From the NCBI GenBank assembly GCA_019116455.1, contig DXBR01000098.1, positions 15,081 through 79,080 on the forward strand: a stretch of DNA of 64,000 bases. Direction: 5' to 3'. The stretch is from Anaerobutyricum stercoris. GTDB lineage: Bacteria > Bacillota > Clostridia > Lachnospirales > Lachnospiraceae. Below are positions 42,274 through 50,753 of the stretch, piece after piece. The notes beneath the pieces are model-generated. The model saw nothing but the letters and a program-made list of their open reading frames with translations, was not told the DNA's origin and made no database searches. Within the stretch, counting starts at the first letter, position 1. Each line of letters starts with the position of its first letter. A program made the translations under genes and the position numbers.

Positions 42274-43316
42274 TGTGTTCTACCTCCAATGTATGCCAGC
42301 GTCTCGCCCGGAGTCAGACTGTACCGTACACATTCCATGGCAGTAGTCAGTTTCTTGATTTCCTCTTCTTTCAGAAAAAGATAGGTATTTACCGCCGCTA
42401 TAGAATAAGGATTCCGCCGCCGGTCCACAGTGTACAGATAATGCAGACAATCCGCATACATCTGCTCTATGGTCATGTTCTGATGAAAGTCGTAATGACG
42501 GGCGTAAGTTGTCCTGTCCACCGCAGCCTGCAGCTCATCAAGTCCCGGCGCTTCCACCATATTTTTGATACTGTCCACAGACAGTTTGTAATGAATCGGA
42601 ATCAGCAGCAGATAAATATCCGCAGGCTTCATATTATAATACTTTTTTGCCCGGTATATCCACTGCATATTAAGCAGATCGATCTTAGATCCGCAGTCTC
42701 TGGTAAACAGCTCCCGGTCCGCCTTCTTCAGTATCTTTCTCTGTTCCTTCCATATAGATGTAAAGTAATAGAGATTCAGTGTCAGGTCGTAATCATAGAG
42801 AGTAACATTCTGAGAATCCCTGAGTTTCTTCAGAGGTTCATAATATTCCGTGTCCCTAAGATTCTCCACCAGCTCATCCGTTGTCCGGGATGTAATCAGA
42901 CTTTCGATGGATATTTGTGAATAGCGGTCAAAAAATGGCTGTTTATACGCCAGATCGAATGGCTGCTTATAATGATTAATGACAATCCGCAGACAGTAAT
43001 TTATCAGATCTATCTCATAGGATTTCATGATCAGACGCATAAAACGCCGCTGCTTCTGCCCACAAAACCGGTACAGTTTCGTATAATCATGATACAGCGA
43101 CTGTATCAGCACCTTTTCAATATTTCCACGGTGAATCTGCTCTTCCTCCAGGGTATCCAGCACATCCACATATGCTGTATTTTTCTTCAGATACTCCACA
43201 ATTTCCGGCACACTTCCAAGTCCCGCAATAATCTCAAACTGCTGACTGCTCAGCAGCTTCCCTTCCATTGCCCGCGCCTTGGTCACGATCCCGCTGTAAG
43301 CTAGTAAATTTCCCAT
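42270..43316 (-). CDS. atpC: V-type ATP synthase subunit C
   Basis: Subunit C (AC39/d-type) couples the rotor to the membrane ring. The all-helical 348-aa protein has three similar helical lobes with aromatic and Arg-rich segments such as YDLTLNLYYFTSIWKEQ and RRRNPYSIAAVNTYLFLKEEEIKKL near the C-terminus, which is the most conserved part. No membrane span is present. It starts 3 bp after the small G/H gene and overlaps atpI by 4 bp. Confidence 0.9.
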   Translation of the reverse strand: MGNLLAYSGIVTKARAMEGKLLSSQQFEIIAGLGSVPEIVEYLKKNTAYVDVLDTLEEEQIHRGNIEKVLIQSLYHDYTKLYRFCGQKQRRFMRLIMKSYEIDLINYCLRIVINHYKQPFDLAYKQPFFDRYSQISIESLITSRTTDELVENLRDTEYYEPLKKLRDSQNVTLYDYDLTLNLYYFTSIWKEQRKILKKADRELFTRDCGSKIDLLNMQWIYRAKKYYNMKPADIYLLLIPIHYKLSVDSIKNMVEAPGLDELQAAVDRTTYARHYDFHQNMTIEQMYADCLHYLYTVDRRRNPYSIAAVNTYLFLKEEEIKKLTTAMECVRYSLTPGETLAYIGGRTQ

Positions 43317-43319
43317 AAG

Positions 43320-43631
43320 CTACACCTCGGTAATCCGTTTCAAAATATTTTTGGCATATTCTGTATGACGTTCGGCGTAGTCCTCCTTCAGCGCCTGAAT
43401 CTCTTTTCCGCCTGCGCCGTTTTGTCCGTCAAGAATCTCTGAGGTATCCTTATCCAATTTACTCTGGATTGTCTGAATCCGTGCCCGAGTCTTCTCTTCC
43501 AGTTCCTCGTCAAAGCGCCTGCGTTTTTCGTCATATTCTTTGTCCAGAACCGCCTTCTGCTCCTCGGCGTGTTCCACAATGGAAGAAGCAGTCTCCTCAA
43601 TCTCTGTCAATCTATTGATAATTGAGTCCAT
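43320..43631 (-). CDS. V-type ATP synthase subunit G/H (peripheral stalk coiled coil)
   Basis: This is the first gene of the operon. The product (about 103 aa) is almost entirely charged helix with a heptad-like pattern (MDSIINRLTEIEETASSIVEH, split around EEQKAVLDKEYDEKRRRF). This is the expected partner of subunit E in the stator. Sequence conservation in this family is low; the position and coiled coil carry the call. GGAGGG precedes ATG 43631. Upstream, about 230 bp of AT-rich DNA without a gene should hold the operon promoter. Confidence 0.8.
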   Translation of the reverse strand: MDSIINRLTEIEETASSIVEHAEEQKAVLDKEYDEKRRRFDEELEEKTRARIQTIQSKLDKDTSEILDGQNGAGGKEIQALKEDYAERHTEYAKNILKRITEV

Positions 43632-43861
43632 ATCAACCCTCCTGTTTATGACAATATTTTGTTTTTTCATACCCCATTCTATTCACATATAATTTAGAAG
43701 TATTTTGTGAATATAAGGTAAAAATAAACAAATTCAGACAAGAAAAAATTCCAACTTTCGTTAGTATAGCACAGTCTTTTTGAAATCACAACAGAGGAAA
43801 TTCTTTCATCACTAAAGATTCGGCTAAGAAAATTTATGGCTGTTCCACCGGAATTTCCTGT

Positions 43862-43893
43862 AAAAAAAACAGGAGGCGTAAAACCTCCTGTTT
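43862..43893 (-). terminator. terminator of proS
   Basis: On the minus strand AACAGGAGG and CCTCCTGTT (plus 43884-43892 and 43868-43876) pair around 7 nt, followed by TTTTTT. Confidence 0.85.
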
Positions 43894-43904
43894 CTGTTTA
43901 ATAA

Positions 43905-45341
43905 TTAATATGCTTTTCCGAAGTATACTTCACATTTTGCCGGCTTGCCGCAGTGTACACAAACATCAGAATGTTTCTCCTGCTCAAACGGCATACAGCG
44001 GGTAGTAGCGCCGGTCTCTTCTTTGATGGCTTCCTCGCAGGCTCTGTCGCCGCACCACATAGCGCGGATAAAGCCCTGTTTTGTATTTAAGAAATCCTGG
44101 AACTCATCCCAGTTATGAGCCACATGGGTGTTAGCGTCCAGATGCTCTTTGGCTCTGTCATACATATCTTTCTGCATTTCTTCCAGAACCTCACCCAGCC
44201 TTACCGGCAGCTCATCGATGGATACCACGATCTTCTCGCGGGTATCTCGGCGGACGATCACCGCCTGATTCTTCTCGATATCCTTCGGTCCGATCTCGAT
44301 ACGGGTCGGGATACCCTGAATCTCCTGTTCGCTGAACTTCCATCCCGGAGACTTGTCGGAATCATCTACTTTGACGGAGTATTCACCCTTCAGCATATCA
44401 CGAAGTTCAAATGCTTTGTCAAGCACACCTTCTTTCTTCTGCTGAATCGGAATGATCATGGTCTGCACCGGTGCAATTCTCGGCGGCAGTACCAGACCGC
44501 TGTCATCACCGTGTACCATGATGATAGCTCCGATGATACGGGTGGACATACCCCATGACGTCTCATAAACCGGAGACAGCTTGTTTTCTTTATTGGCATA
44601 CTGAATGCCGAAGGCTTCCGCGAAACCGGAACCGAAGTTGTGGCTGGTACCAGACTGAAGAGCCTTTCCGTCGTGCATCAGCGCCTCGATGGTATAGGTA
44701 GCCTCTGCGCCAGCAAACTTTTCTTTGTCAGTCTTCTTTCCTTTTACCAGAGGGATCGCCAGAATCTCTTCGCAGAAATCTGCATATACATTGAGCATCT
44801 GCTCGGTTCTCTCTTCTGCCTCTTCCGGCGTTGCATGGAAAGTATGTCCTTCCTGCCATAAGAACTCCGCGGAACGAAGGAACGGACGGGTGGTCTTTTC
44901 CCAGCGAAGTACGGAACACCACTGATTATATACTACCGGCAGGTCTCTGTGGGAATGGACGATATCTTTCACATGATCGCAGAACAGAGTCTCGGATGTC
45001 GGACGGATACAGAGTCTCTCCGCCAGCTTTTCCTCGCCGCCCTGTGTTACCCATGCTACCTCCGGCGCAAATCCTTCCACATGGTCTTTCTCTTTCTGAA
45101 GAAGATTCTCCGGAATCAGCATCGGCAGATATACATTTTCCACGCCGGTCTCTTTAAATCTTCTGTCCAGTTCTTTCTGAATATTCTCCCAGATGGCATA
45201 GCCTCTAGGACGGATGATCATACATCCTTTCACATTGGAGTAGGACACCAGCTCCGCCTTAGTCACCACATCGGTATACCACTGGGCGAAATCTTCATCC
45301 ATTGGGGTAATTGCTTCCACAAGCTTCTTTTCTTTGGCCAT
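43905..45341 (-). CDS. proS: prolyl-tRNA synthetase (archaeal/eukaryotic-type)
   Basis: This class II synthetase (478 aa) charges tRNA-Pro. Its short form without the bacterial editing insert, and its C-terminal zinc-binding-like extension (C-G-D-R-A-C-E-E and CVHCGKPAKCEVYFGKAY at the very end), place it in the ProS type 3 group found in some bacteria. Class II motifs: ENVYLPMLIPE (motif 1), FLRSAEFLWQEGHT (motif 2), and GTSHNFG...GMSTRIIGAIIMVHGD (motif 3 region). ATG 45341 has GGAAAGGA upstream; the longer frame to 45416 lacks a site. No T-box leader was seen. Confidence 0.95.
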   Translation of the reverse strand: MAKEKKLVEAITPMDEDFAQWYTDVVTKAELVSYSNVKGCMIIRPRGYAIWENIQKELDRRFKETGVENVYLPMLIPENLLQKEKDHVEGFAPEVAWVTQGGEEKLAERLCIRPTSETLFCDHVKDIVHSHRDLPVVYNQWCSVLRWEKTTRPFLRSAEFLWQEGHTFHATPEEAEERTEQMLNVYADFCEEILAIPLVKGKKTDKEKFAGAEATYTIEALMHDGKALQSGTSHNFGSGFAEAFGIQYANKENKLSPVYETSWGMSTRIIGAIIMVHGDDSGLVLPPRIAPVQTMIIPIQQKKEGVLDKAFELRDMLKGEYSVKVDDSDKSPGWKFSEQEIQGIPTRIEIGPKDIEKNQAVIVRRDTREKIVVSIDELPVRLGEVLEEMQKDMYDRAKEHLDANTHVAHNWDEFQDFLNTKQGFIRAMWCGDRACEEAIKEETGATTRCMPFEQEKHSDVCVHCGKPAKCEVYFGKAY

Positions 45342-45458
45342 AATTTTTTCCTTTCCTGCACTCTCTTTTATTGGTCTCTGCGAAACTGCCGCCGCAGGGC
45401 GCACCGCAGAAACCATGGTTAAAACATCTGTCAGATTATCGCATAAATATACCGGTTT

Positions 45459-45487
45459 ATTTTAGAATACACATGGATTTTTGTCAA
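45459..45487 (-). promoter_or_regulatory. proS promoter
   Basis: On the minus strand -35 TTGACA (45482-45487), a 17-bp spacer and -10 TAAAAT (45459-45464), about 118 bp upstream of the start codon. Confidence 0.7.
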
Positions 45488-45518
45488 CACAAACTCTGCA
45501 CGCGCAAAAAAGGAGGCA

Positions 45519-46232
45519 TCAATATGCCTCCACATCCATTTTTTCAAACGCCTCCCCCTGCGGTTCGGTTTTAAATACAAGCTCTTCGCCGGTCACAGGA
45601 TGACGGAACGCCAGCCTGGTGGAATACAGTCCCAGCTGCATATATTTTTTCTTTGTATTCTGAAATTTCGGATTGTATTTAGTATCACCGTATAGACCAA
45701 GGCCACGGGAAGAGAACTGTACCCGGATTTGATGATGCCGTCCTGTATACAGAATGATCAGCACCCAGGACAGTATGCCGTCGCGAGTCTCGATCTGATC
45801 GATCAGCTCGTAATCCAGCACCGCATGTTTTCCGCCTTTTGTTCCTTCCGGGACTACCCTGGTGGTGTTGGTCTTTCCGTCCCGAAGCAGGGTATCCTCA
45901 AAAGTTCCGAACTCCTCCGGCAGATCGCCGCAGACCACAGCCTGATAGCATTTTTCAAATTCATGATCCTGAATCTGTCTGCTCAGCTCAGCCGCAGCTT
46001 CTCTGGTCTTTGCAAAAACCATCAGACCTCCCACCGGACGGTCCAGCCGATGTACGGCTGTAAGATACGGTTCTTCATTTCCCTCCTGCTTTTCAAAAAG
46101 ATAATGCTTCAAATAGGTTTCCACATCTACATTTCCACTGGTATCCGGCTGTACCGGCATCCCCGCCGGCTTTTCGCATACCAGAACGCTGTCATCCTCG
46201 AATACAATCGGAATCTTTTTCTTCCCCAGCAT
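45519..46232 (-). CDS. RluA-family pseudouridine synthase
   Basis: This enzyme converts uridine to pseudouridine in rRNA or tRNA. The catalytic motif is H-R-L-D-R-P-V-G-G with the nucleophilic Asp near residue 64; later markers are TGRHHQIRVQFS and the LYGDTKY segment. The product (237 aa) lacks the S4 domain, as in shorter RluA/RluD members; the target site cannot be told from sequence. Start ATG 46232 has AGGTGA upstream and lies after the response-regulator stop; the frame runs on to 46346, inside that gene. It is probably cotranscribed with the regulator. Confidence 0.88.
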   Translation of the reverse strand: MLGKKKIPIVFEDDSVLVCEKPAGMPVQPDTSGNVDVETYLKHYLFEKQEGNEEPYLTAVHRLDRPVGGLMVFAKTREAAAELSRQIQDHEFEKCYQAVVCGDLPEEFGTFEDTLLRDGKTNTTRVVPEGTKGGKHAVLDYELIDQIETRDGILSWVLIILYTGRHHQIRVQFSSRGLGLYGDTKYNPKFQNTKKKYMQLGLYSTRLAFRHPVTGEELVFKTEPQGEAFEKMDVEAY

Positions 46233-46288
46233 CTTGTCACCTGCTTCCTGTCTTTTCGGCGGAAGCTTCCTTTCTTCTTTGATACATT

Positions 46289-47005
46289 TTAAAAGTTCTG
46301 TACTTTTAGTGTCCCGGACATTTGAAAACGGTATCCGGCTCCCCACACCGTCTCTATCAAACTGGCCGCGCCCGCATATTTTTCAAGCTTTTGGCGAATC
46401 TTTTTGATATGTACGGTCACTGTCGCCACATCCCCGATGGAATGCATGCCCCATACTTCCCGGAAAAGTTCCTCCTTGGAGAAAACTCTGTTAGGATGGG
46501 ACGCCAGAAAGACGAGCAGATCAAATTCCTTTGTGGTAAATGTAATCTCCTCGCCGCACACCGTAACCCGTCTCGCTGTTCTGTCAATTCGTACCTGGTC
46601 CAGAACGATACAATCATTTTTCTGGCTTCTCTTTTTTACCAGCCGATTATATTGATTCAGGTTTGCCTTCACCCTGGCAATCAGCTCATTGGGAGCAAAA
46701 GGTTTGGTCACGTAATCGTCGGCCCCTACTCCCAGCCCCCGCACTTTATCAACCTCGCTGCTTTTCGACGAAACAATAATAATCGGTATATCGCGCCGGC
46801 TTCTAAGCTCCCTGCACAGTTCAAATCCATTCAGATCATCCAGATTTAATTCTGTGATAACCAGGTTAATATCATCCTGCAAGGCTCTTTGAAACCCGGA
46901 TACACCGCTTTTTTCAATTGTCACTTTATAGGAATTTATCTCCAGATAATCGCGCTCCAGCTCTGTTGCGGAAGTATCATTATCGATAACTAAAATATGT
47001 TCCAT
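46289..47005 (-). CDS. OmpR/PhoB-type response regulator with Glu at the phospho-acceptor site
   Basis: The receiver domain (1-115) has the acidic pair D8/D10, the Ser of IIVSS (79-80) and the K101 of TKPF, but the residue aligned to the phosphorylated Asp is Glu (E52 in VITELNLDD). The C-terminal winged helix (about 135-230) is intact, with TFTTKEFDLLVFLA and the recognition helix around VTVHIKKIRQKL. No histidine kinase is adjacent. Glu here may mimic the phosphorylated state, giving constant activity, or mark phosphorylation-independent control. The gene has an extended -10 promoter (TGTTATAAT) and 14-bp direct repeats upstream. Confidence 0.9.
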   Translation of the reverse strand: MEHILVIDNDTSATELERDYLEINSYKVTIEKSGVSGFQRALQDDINLVITELNLDDLNGFELCRELRSRRDIPIIIVSSKSSEVDKVRGLGVGADDYVTKPFAPNELIARVKANLNQYNRLVKKRSQKNDCIVLDQVRIDRTARRVTVCGEEITFTTKEFDLLVFLASHPNRVFSKEELFREVWGMHSIGDVATVTVHIKKIRQKLEKYAGAASLIETVWGAGYRFQMSGTLKVQNF

Positions 47006-47063
47006 AATATTTCTCCATGCACCTTGCTTTCATTTTTTCATGCAATTCCCGGCAACACAGTAT

Positions 47064-47072
47064 ATTATAACA
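47064..47072 (-). promoter_or_regulatory. extended -10 promoter of the response regulator
   Basis: TGTTATAAT on the minus strand (47064-47072), a TGnTATAAT extended -10 box about 60 bp upstream of the start codon; no strong -35 is visible. Confidence 0.6.
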
Positions 47073-47155
47073 TATCATTCTGCTTTTTTCTTCTAATTTT
47101 AATAATTTGTTTATGCATTTTCCGCATTAATTGTACTTTTTTGCTATATTTTCCG

Positions 47156-47195
47156 AAATCACTATATTTTTTTGTGAAATTAAATCAGTATATTT
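47156..47195. repeat. direct repeat, possible regulator binding sites
   Basis: AAATCACTATATTT (47156-47169) and AAATCAGTATATTT (47182-47195) differ at one base and are spaced 26 bp apart, between coaBC and the response-regulator promoter. OmpR-family proteins bind direct repeats, so autoregulation is possible. Confidence 0.4.
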
Positions 47196-47216
47196 ATAAA
47201 ACAATAAAATTCTGCG

Positions 47217-48419
47217 CTACACCCTGTCTTTCCGGTACTCCAGAATGCAGGTCAGCAGCTCATGAGCCGCCTCGTCTTTTGACATTAACGGAAGCTGTTT
47301 CTCTTCCTTTTCCATAATAATCGTTATAAGATTAGTATCCGTGGCAAATCCGGCCCCGGCATCTTTCAGATTATTGGCTGCGATCATATCAAGATTTTTC
47401 TTTTTCAGTTTTTTCCGGGAATTTTCCAGCATATTCTGAGTTTCCATAGAAAAACCGCAGATGACCTGGTCATCCCGGCGGTGCTCAGCCACATATCCAA
47501 GAATGTCCTGTGTTCTCTCCAACGGAATGTTCATTTCACCGTCAGACTTCTTTACTTTCTCCTCACTGACCTGAGACGGACGGTAATCAGCCACCGCCGC
47601 AGATTTCACCAGAATATCCTGACCCTCCAGACGATCCCTGACCGCCTCAAACATATCCTGTGCGGTGGTCACCGGAACCATATGGACAAACGGAACGGCC
47701 GGAAGGGCAACCGGCCCCGACACCAGCGTCACCTCCGCTCCCCGGAGCATGGCATCTCTGGCGATGGCATATCCCATCTTGCCGGAAGAATGATTGGTGA
47801 TATAGCGCACCGGATCAATGGCCTCCTGGGTCGGTCCCGCAGTCACAAGAACATGCAGCCCTTTCATATCCTTCTCGCAGGCAAGCTCCCGTAAAATGTA
47901 CTGATACAGCGTCTCCGGCTCCGGCATCTTTCCGGCTCCCGTATCTCCGCAGGCAAGATAACCCACAGCCGGATCCACAATCTCATATCCATATCTTCTC
48001 AGGGTCTCCAGGTTATCCTGAAGAATCGGATTCTCAAACATATGCGTATTCATGGCCGGAGAAAAAATCACCTTTCCGGGACAGGCCATGATCGTCGTGG
48101 TCAGCATATCGTCGGCAATGCCGTGAGCCACCTTTCCGATCACGTTGGCGGAGGCAGGCGCGATCATCATCAGATCGGCTTTCTGCGCCAGCGAAACATG
48201 TTCCACCTGAAATTCAAAATTCCGGTCAAAGGTATCTACCAGACATTTATGATTCGTCAGTGTTTCAAATGTGATCGGATTGATAAAGTTTGTTGCGTTT
48301 TTCGTCATAATAACATGAACATCACAATGTGCCTTCACAAGCATACTTGCCAGATTGGCAATTTTATAGGCGGCGATGCTCCCTGTCACTCCTAATACAA
48401 CTGTTTTTCCTTTTAACAT
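47217..48419 (-). CDS. coaBC: bifunctional phosphopantothenoylcysteine decarboxylase/phosphopantothenate-cysteine ligase
   Basis: CoaBC makes 4'-phosphopantetheine from phosphopantothenate, cysteine and CTP. The N-terminal flavoprotein CoaC half (to about 190) has GVTGSIAAYK, the active-site His in HVSLAQKAD, PASANVIGK and the substrate-recognition Cys in YLACGDTGAGKMPE. The CoaB half starts LVTAGPTQEAIDPVRYITN with the CTP-binding NHSSGKMG. It is 400 aa. ATG 48419 is preferred; a GTG three codons earlier overlaps the ribosome site. It is the last gene of the pantothenate/CoA cluster, directly after panD. Confidence 0.95.
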   Translation of the reverse strand: MLKGKTVVLGVTGSIAAYKIANLASMLVKAHCDVHVIMTKNATNFINPITFETLTNHKCLVDTFDRNFEFQVEHVSLAQKADLMMIAPASANVIGKVAHGIADDMLTTTIMACPGKVIFSPAMNTHMFENPILQDNLETLRRYGYEIVDPAVGYLACGDTGAGKMPEPETLYQYILRELACEKDMKGLHVLVTAGPTQEAIDPVRYITNHSSGKMGYAIARDAMLRGAEVTLVSGPVALPAVPFVHMVPVTTAQDMFEAVRDRLEGQDILVKSAAVADYRPSQVSEEKVKKSDGEMNIPLERTQDILGYVAEHRRDDQVICGFSMETQNMLENSRKKLKKKNLDMIAANNLKDAGAGFATDTNLITIIMEKEEKQLPLMSKDEAAHELLTCILEYRKDRV

Positions 48420-48469
48420 AGTCTCCACATTCCTTTTCTTCAGGGTCTTATATTCCCATGCGGATATCC

Positions 48470-48862
48470 CTACTCCATATCGCTGAGACGGCCATGTTTC
48501 TCATAGCTGGTAATGCGATGCACCGAGTTCTTATCATCGACAAAAACAACCGTTGGCCTGTGCTCTTTGGCCTCTTCCGGCGTCATATCCGCATAAGCCA
48601 TAAGAATAATCTTATCGTGAACGCTGACGCATCTTGCTGCCGCTCCGTTTAAGCACATGACCCCGCTACCCCGTTCTCCGGCAATGGTGTAAGTCTCGAA
48701 ACGATTTCCATTATTAATATCCACAATCTGTACTTTTTCATATTCTAAAATTCCGGCGGCATCCAGTAAATCTTCATCCACCGTGATACTGCCCACGTAA
48801 TCAAGTTCCGCCTGTGTTACCGTGGCGCGATGGATCTTTGCTTTTAACATATTGATCTGCAT
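48470..48862 (-). CDS. panD: aspartate 1-decarboxylase
   Basis: PanD makes beta-alanine from aspartate. It is synthesised as a pro-enzyme that self-cleaves at Gly24-Ser25, visible here as Y-V-G-S-I-T-V-D, to form the pyruvoyl group. The 130-aa protein begins MQINMLKAKIHRATVTQAEL, the usual N-terminus. AAAGGA precedes ATG 48862; the open frame further upstream is not conserved. The panC stop is about 140 bp away, and coaBC follows, so all steps from beta-alanine to phosphopantetheine except pantothenate kinase are encoded together. Confidence 0.95.
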   Translation of the reverse strand: MQINMLKAKIHRATVTQAELDYVGSITVDEDLLDAAGILEYEKVQIVDINNGNRFETYTIAGERGSGVMCLNGAAARCVSVHDKIILMAYADMTPEEAKEHRPTVVFVDDKNSVHRITSYEKHGRLSDME

Positions 48863-49000
48863 GAATATTCCTTTCCGCCATGCACCTCGATTCGCTCCGC
48901 TCATCTCGGTTAGGGCATTCGCCCTATAGTCAGACACAAAAGCGGCCATGGTTTCATGCAAGCATGACCATGTCCTCTTTTGCGCTGACTGCATGGCTCA

Positions 49001-49840
49001 TTATACAATAAAGTTATCTATCAGTCTAGTTTTTCCGATGTAGACGGCGATGGCCGCGAGGGTCGGGGACTGTACGGTGTCCACCGGCTGCATGGAGAGG
49101 CCGTCCACGATTTCCACGTAGTCGATGCGGGCGAGGGGCTCGGACTGTATTTTCTCCACCATGGCTGCCTTGATTTTTGCAGCGTCAGTCTCGCCTTCCT
49201 GCACCATTTTTTGTCCGAGGAAGATGGACTGGCTGAGTATCAGCGCTGCTTTTCTTTCTTCTTCGTTCAGGTATGTATTTCTGGAGCTCTTGGCCAGTCC
49301 GTCTTCTTCCCGGACGATCGGACATCCTACGATCTCAATGTCCATATTGAGGTCGCGGACCATACGGCGTATGATCGCAAGCTGCTGGGCGTCCTTTTGT
49401 CCAAAGTAGGCTCTGTCCGGTGTGACAATGTGAAACAGCTTGCTCACCACGGTACAGACTCCCCGGAAATGTATCGGACGGCTTTTGCCGCAGAGGGTTT
49501 TGGATAAAACATCCATATCCACCCAGGTACAAAAATCCGGTGCGTACATTTCTTCCGGTTCCGGATGGAAGATCAAATCCACACCCAGGGTCTCACAAAG
49601 CTTGCTGTCTTTCTCCATATCTCTCGGATAGGCTTCCAGATCTTCTGTCGGCGCAAACTGCGTCGGATTCACAAATATGCTTGTCACCACCCGGTCGTTA
49701 TCTTCCACTGCCTTTTTTATCAGGCTGGCGTGACCCTCGTGAAGATATCCCATGGTCGGCACCAGGCCGACGGAGAGTCCCTCTTTTCTCCAGGCTTTTA
49801 CCTGTTCCCTCACTTCTTTCACTGTATAAGCGATCTGCAT
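49001..49840 (-). CDS. panC: pantothenate synthetase
   Basis: PanC joins pantoate and beta-alanine using ATP through a pantoyl-adenylate. The HIGH-like motif is M-G-Y-L-H-E-G-H near 31-38, then SIFVNPTQFAPTEDL for pantoate binding and YFGQKDAQQ near 150. LAKSSRNTYL near 185 is the KMSKS equivalent. It is 279 aa, normal. The gene begins 9 bp after panB, giving close coupling in the order panB-panC-panD. Confidence 0.96.
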   Translation of the reverse strand: MQIAYTVKEVREQVKAWRKEGLSVGLVPTMGYLHEGHASLIKKAVEDNDRVVTSIFVNPTQFAPTEDLEAYPRDMEKDSKLCETLGVDLIFHPEPEEMYAPDFCTWVDMDVLSKTLCGKSRPIHFRGVCTVVSKLFHIVTPDRAYFGQKDAQQLAIIRRMVRDLNMDIEIVGCPIVREEDGLAKSSRNTYLNEEERKAALILSQSIFLGQKMVQEGETDAAKIKAAMVEKIQSEPLARIDYVEIVDGLSMQPVDTVQSPTLAAIAVYIGKTRLIDNFIV

Positions 49841-49849
49841 AACTTCCTC

Positions 49850-50677
49850 CTAGTATAATTTTTCAATCACTTCATCATCAATCTTATAGGTGTGCTCTTC
49901 CGCCGGGAAAGAGCCATCCTTGACCGCGGCGTCGTAGTCTTTAAACGCCTGGCTCATAATCTCGCCCACATTGGCAAACTTGCGCACAAACTTCGGACAG
50001 AAATCAGAAAACATGGCGAGCATGTCGGCATAGACCAGAACCTGTCCGTCACAGCCGTTGCCGGCGCCGATGCCGATGGTCGGGATGGAGACTGCCTCGG
50101 AAACCAGCTTGGCAAGCTTGGCCGGCACACACTCCAGCACCACCGCGAATGCTCCCGCGGCTTCCACCGCTTTGGCGTCGTCAATGAGCTTCTGCGCGGC
50201 TTCCACCGTCTTTCCCTGTACCTTGAAGCCGCCGAATGCATTGATGGACTGCGGCGTCAGACCCAGATGCGCGCACACCGGAATGGACGCGTCCACAATG
50301 GCCTTGATCTGCGGGCAGACCACCGCGCCACCCTCCAGTTTGACAGCGCCGCAATGGGTTTCTTTCATAATGCGTCCCGCATTGACCACTGCGTCGTAGA
50401 CCGAAGTCTGATAGGACATGAACGGCATGTCCACAACGACCAAAGCATTTTTCGCCCCTTTTGCCACCGCCCTGCCGTGATGAATCATATCTTCCACCGT
50501 CACAGCGATGGTATCCTCATAGCCAAGCATTACATTTCCCAGAGAATCTCCCACCAGAATAGAGTTCACACCGGCCTCGTCCACCAGCTTCGCTGTGGAA
50601 TAATCATAGGCCGTCAGCATGGAAATTTTTTCGCCTTTTTCTTTCATCTGCTGAAATGTTGTCACTGTGTTTTTCAT
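49850..50677 (-). CDS. panB: 3-methyl-2-oxobutanoate hydroxymethyltransferase (ketopantoate synthase)
   Basis: PanB adds a hydroxymethyl group from methylene-tetrahydrofolate to alpha-ketoisovalerate. The metal- and substrate-binding segments MLTAYDYSTAKLVDEAG, SILVGDSLGNV and ALVVVDMPFMSYQ are present, as is GGFKVQGK near 175 and TIGIGAG near 205. It is 275 aa. GGGAGG lies before ATG 50677; the longer frame to 50947 runs into the neighbouring DUF2520 gene. Confidence 0.96.
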   Translation of the reverse strand: MKNTVTTFQQMKEKGEKISMLTAYDYSTAKLVDEAGVNSILVGDSLGNVMLGYEDTIAVTVEDMIHHGRAVAKGAKNALVVVDMPFMSYQTSVYDAVVNAGRIMKETHCGAVKLEGGAVVCPQIKAIVDASIPVCAHLGLTPQSINAFGGFKVQGKTVEAAQKLIDDAKAVEAAGAFAVVLECVPAKLAKLVSEAVSIPTIGIGAGNGCDGQVLVYADMLAMFSDFCPKFVRKFANVGEIMSQAFKDYDAAVKDGSFPAEEHTYKIDDEVIEKLY

Positions 50678-50753
50678 GAATTGATACCTCCCAAATTCTT
50701 TTCCGCATGTCTCCGGCTCTTGCCGCAGCATTTTTCCTTCCAGTCTGCCGCCG

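Noticed and set aside
45342..45518. T-box leader upstream of proS
   Set aside because: A good promoter is present, but the leader is short and no T-box sequence (AGGGTGGNACCGCG-like) or specifier stem is visible.
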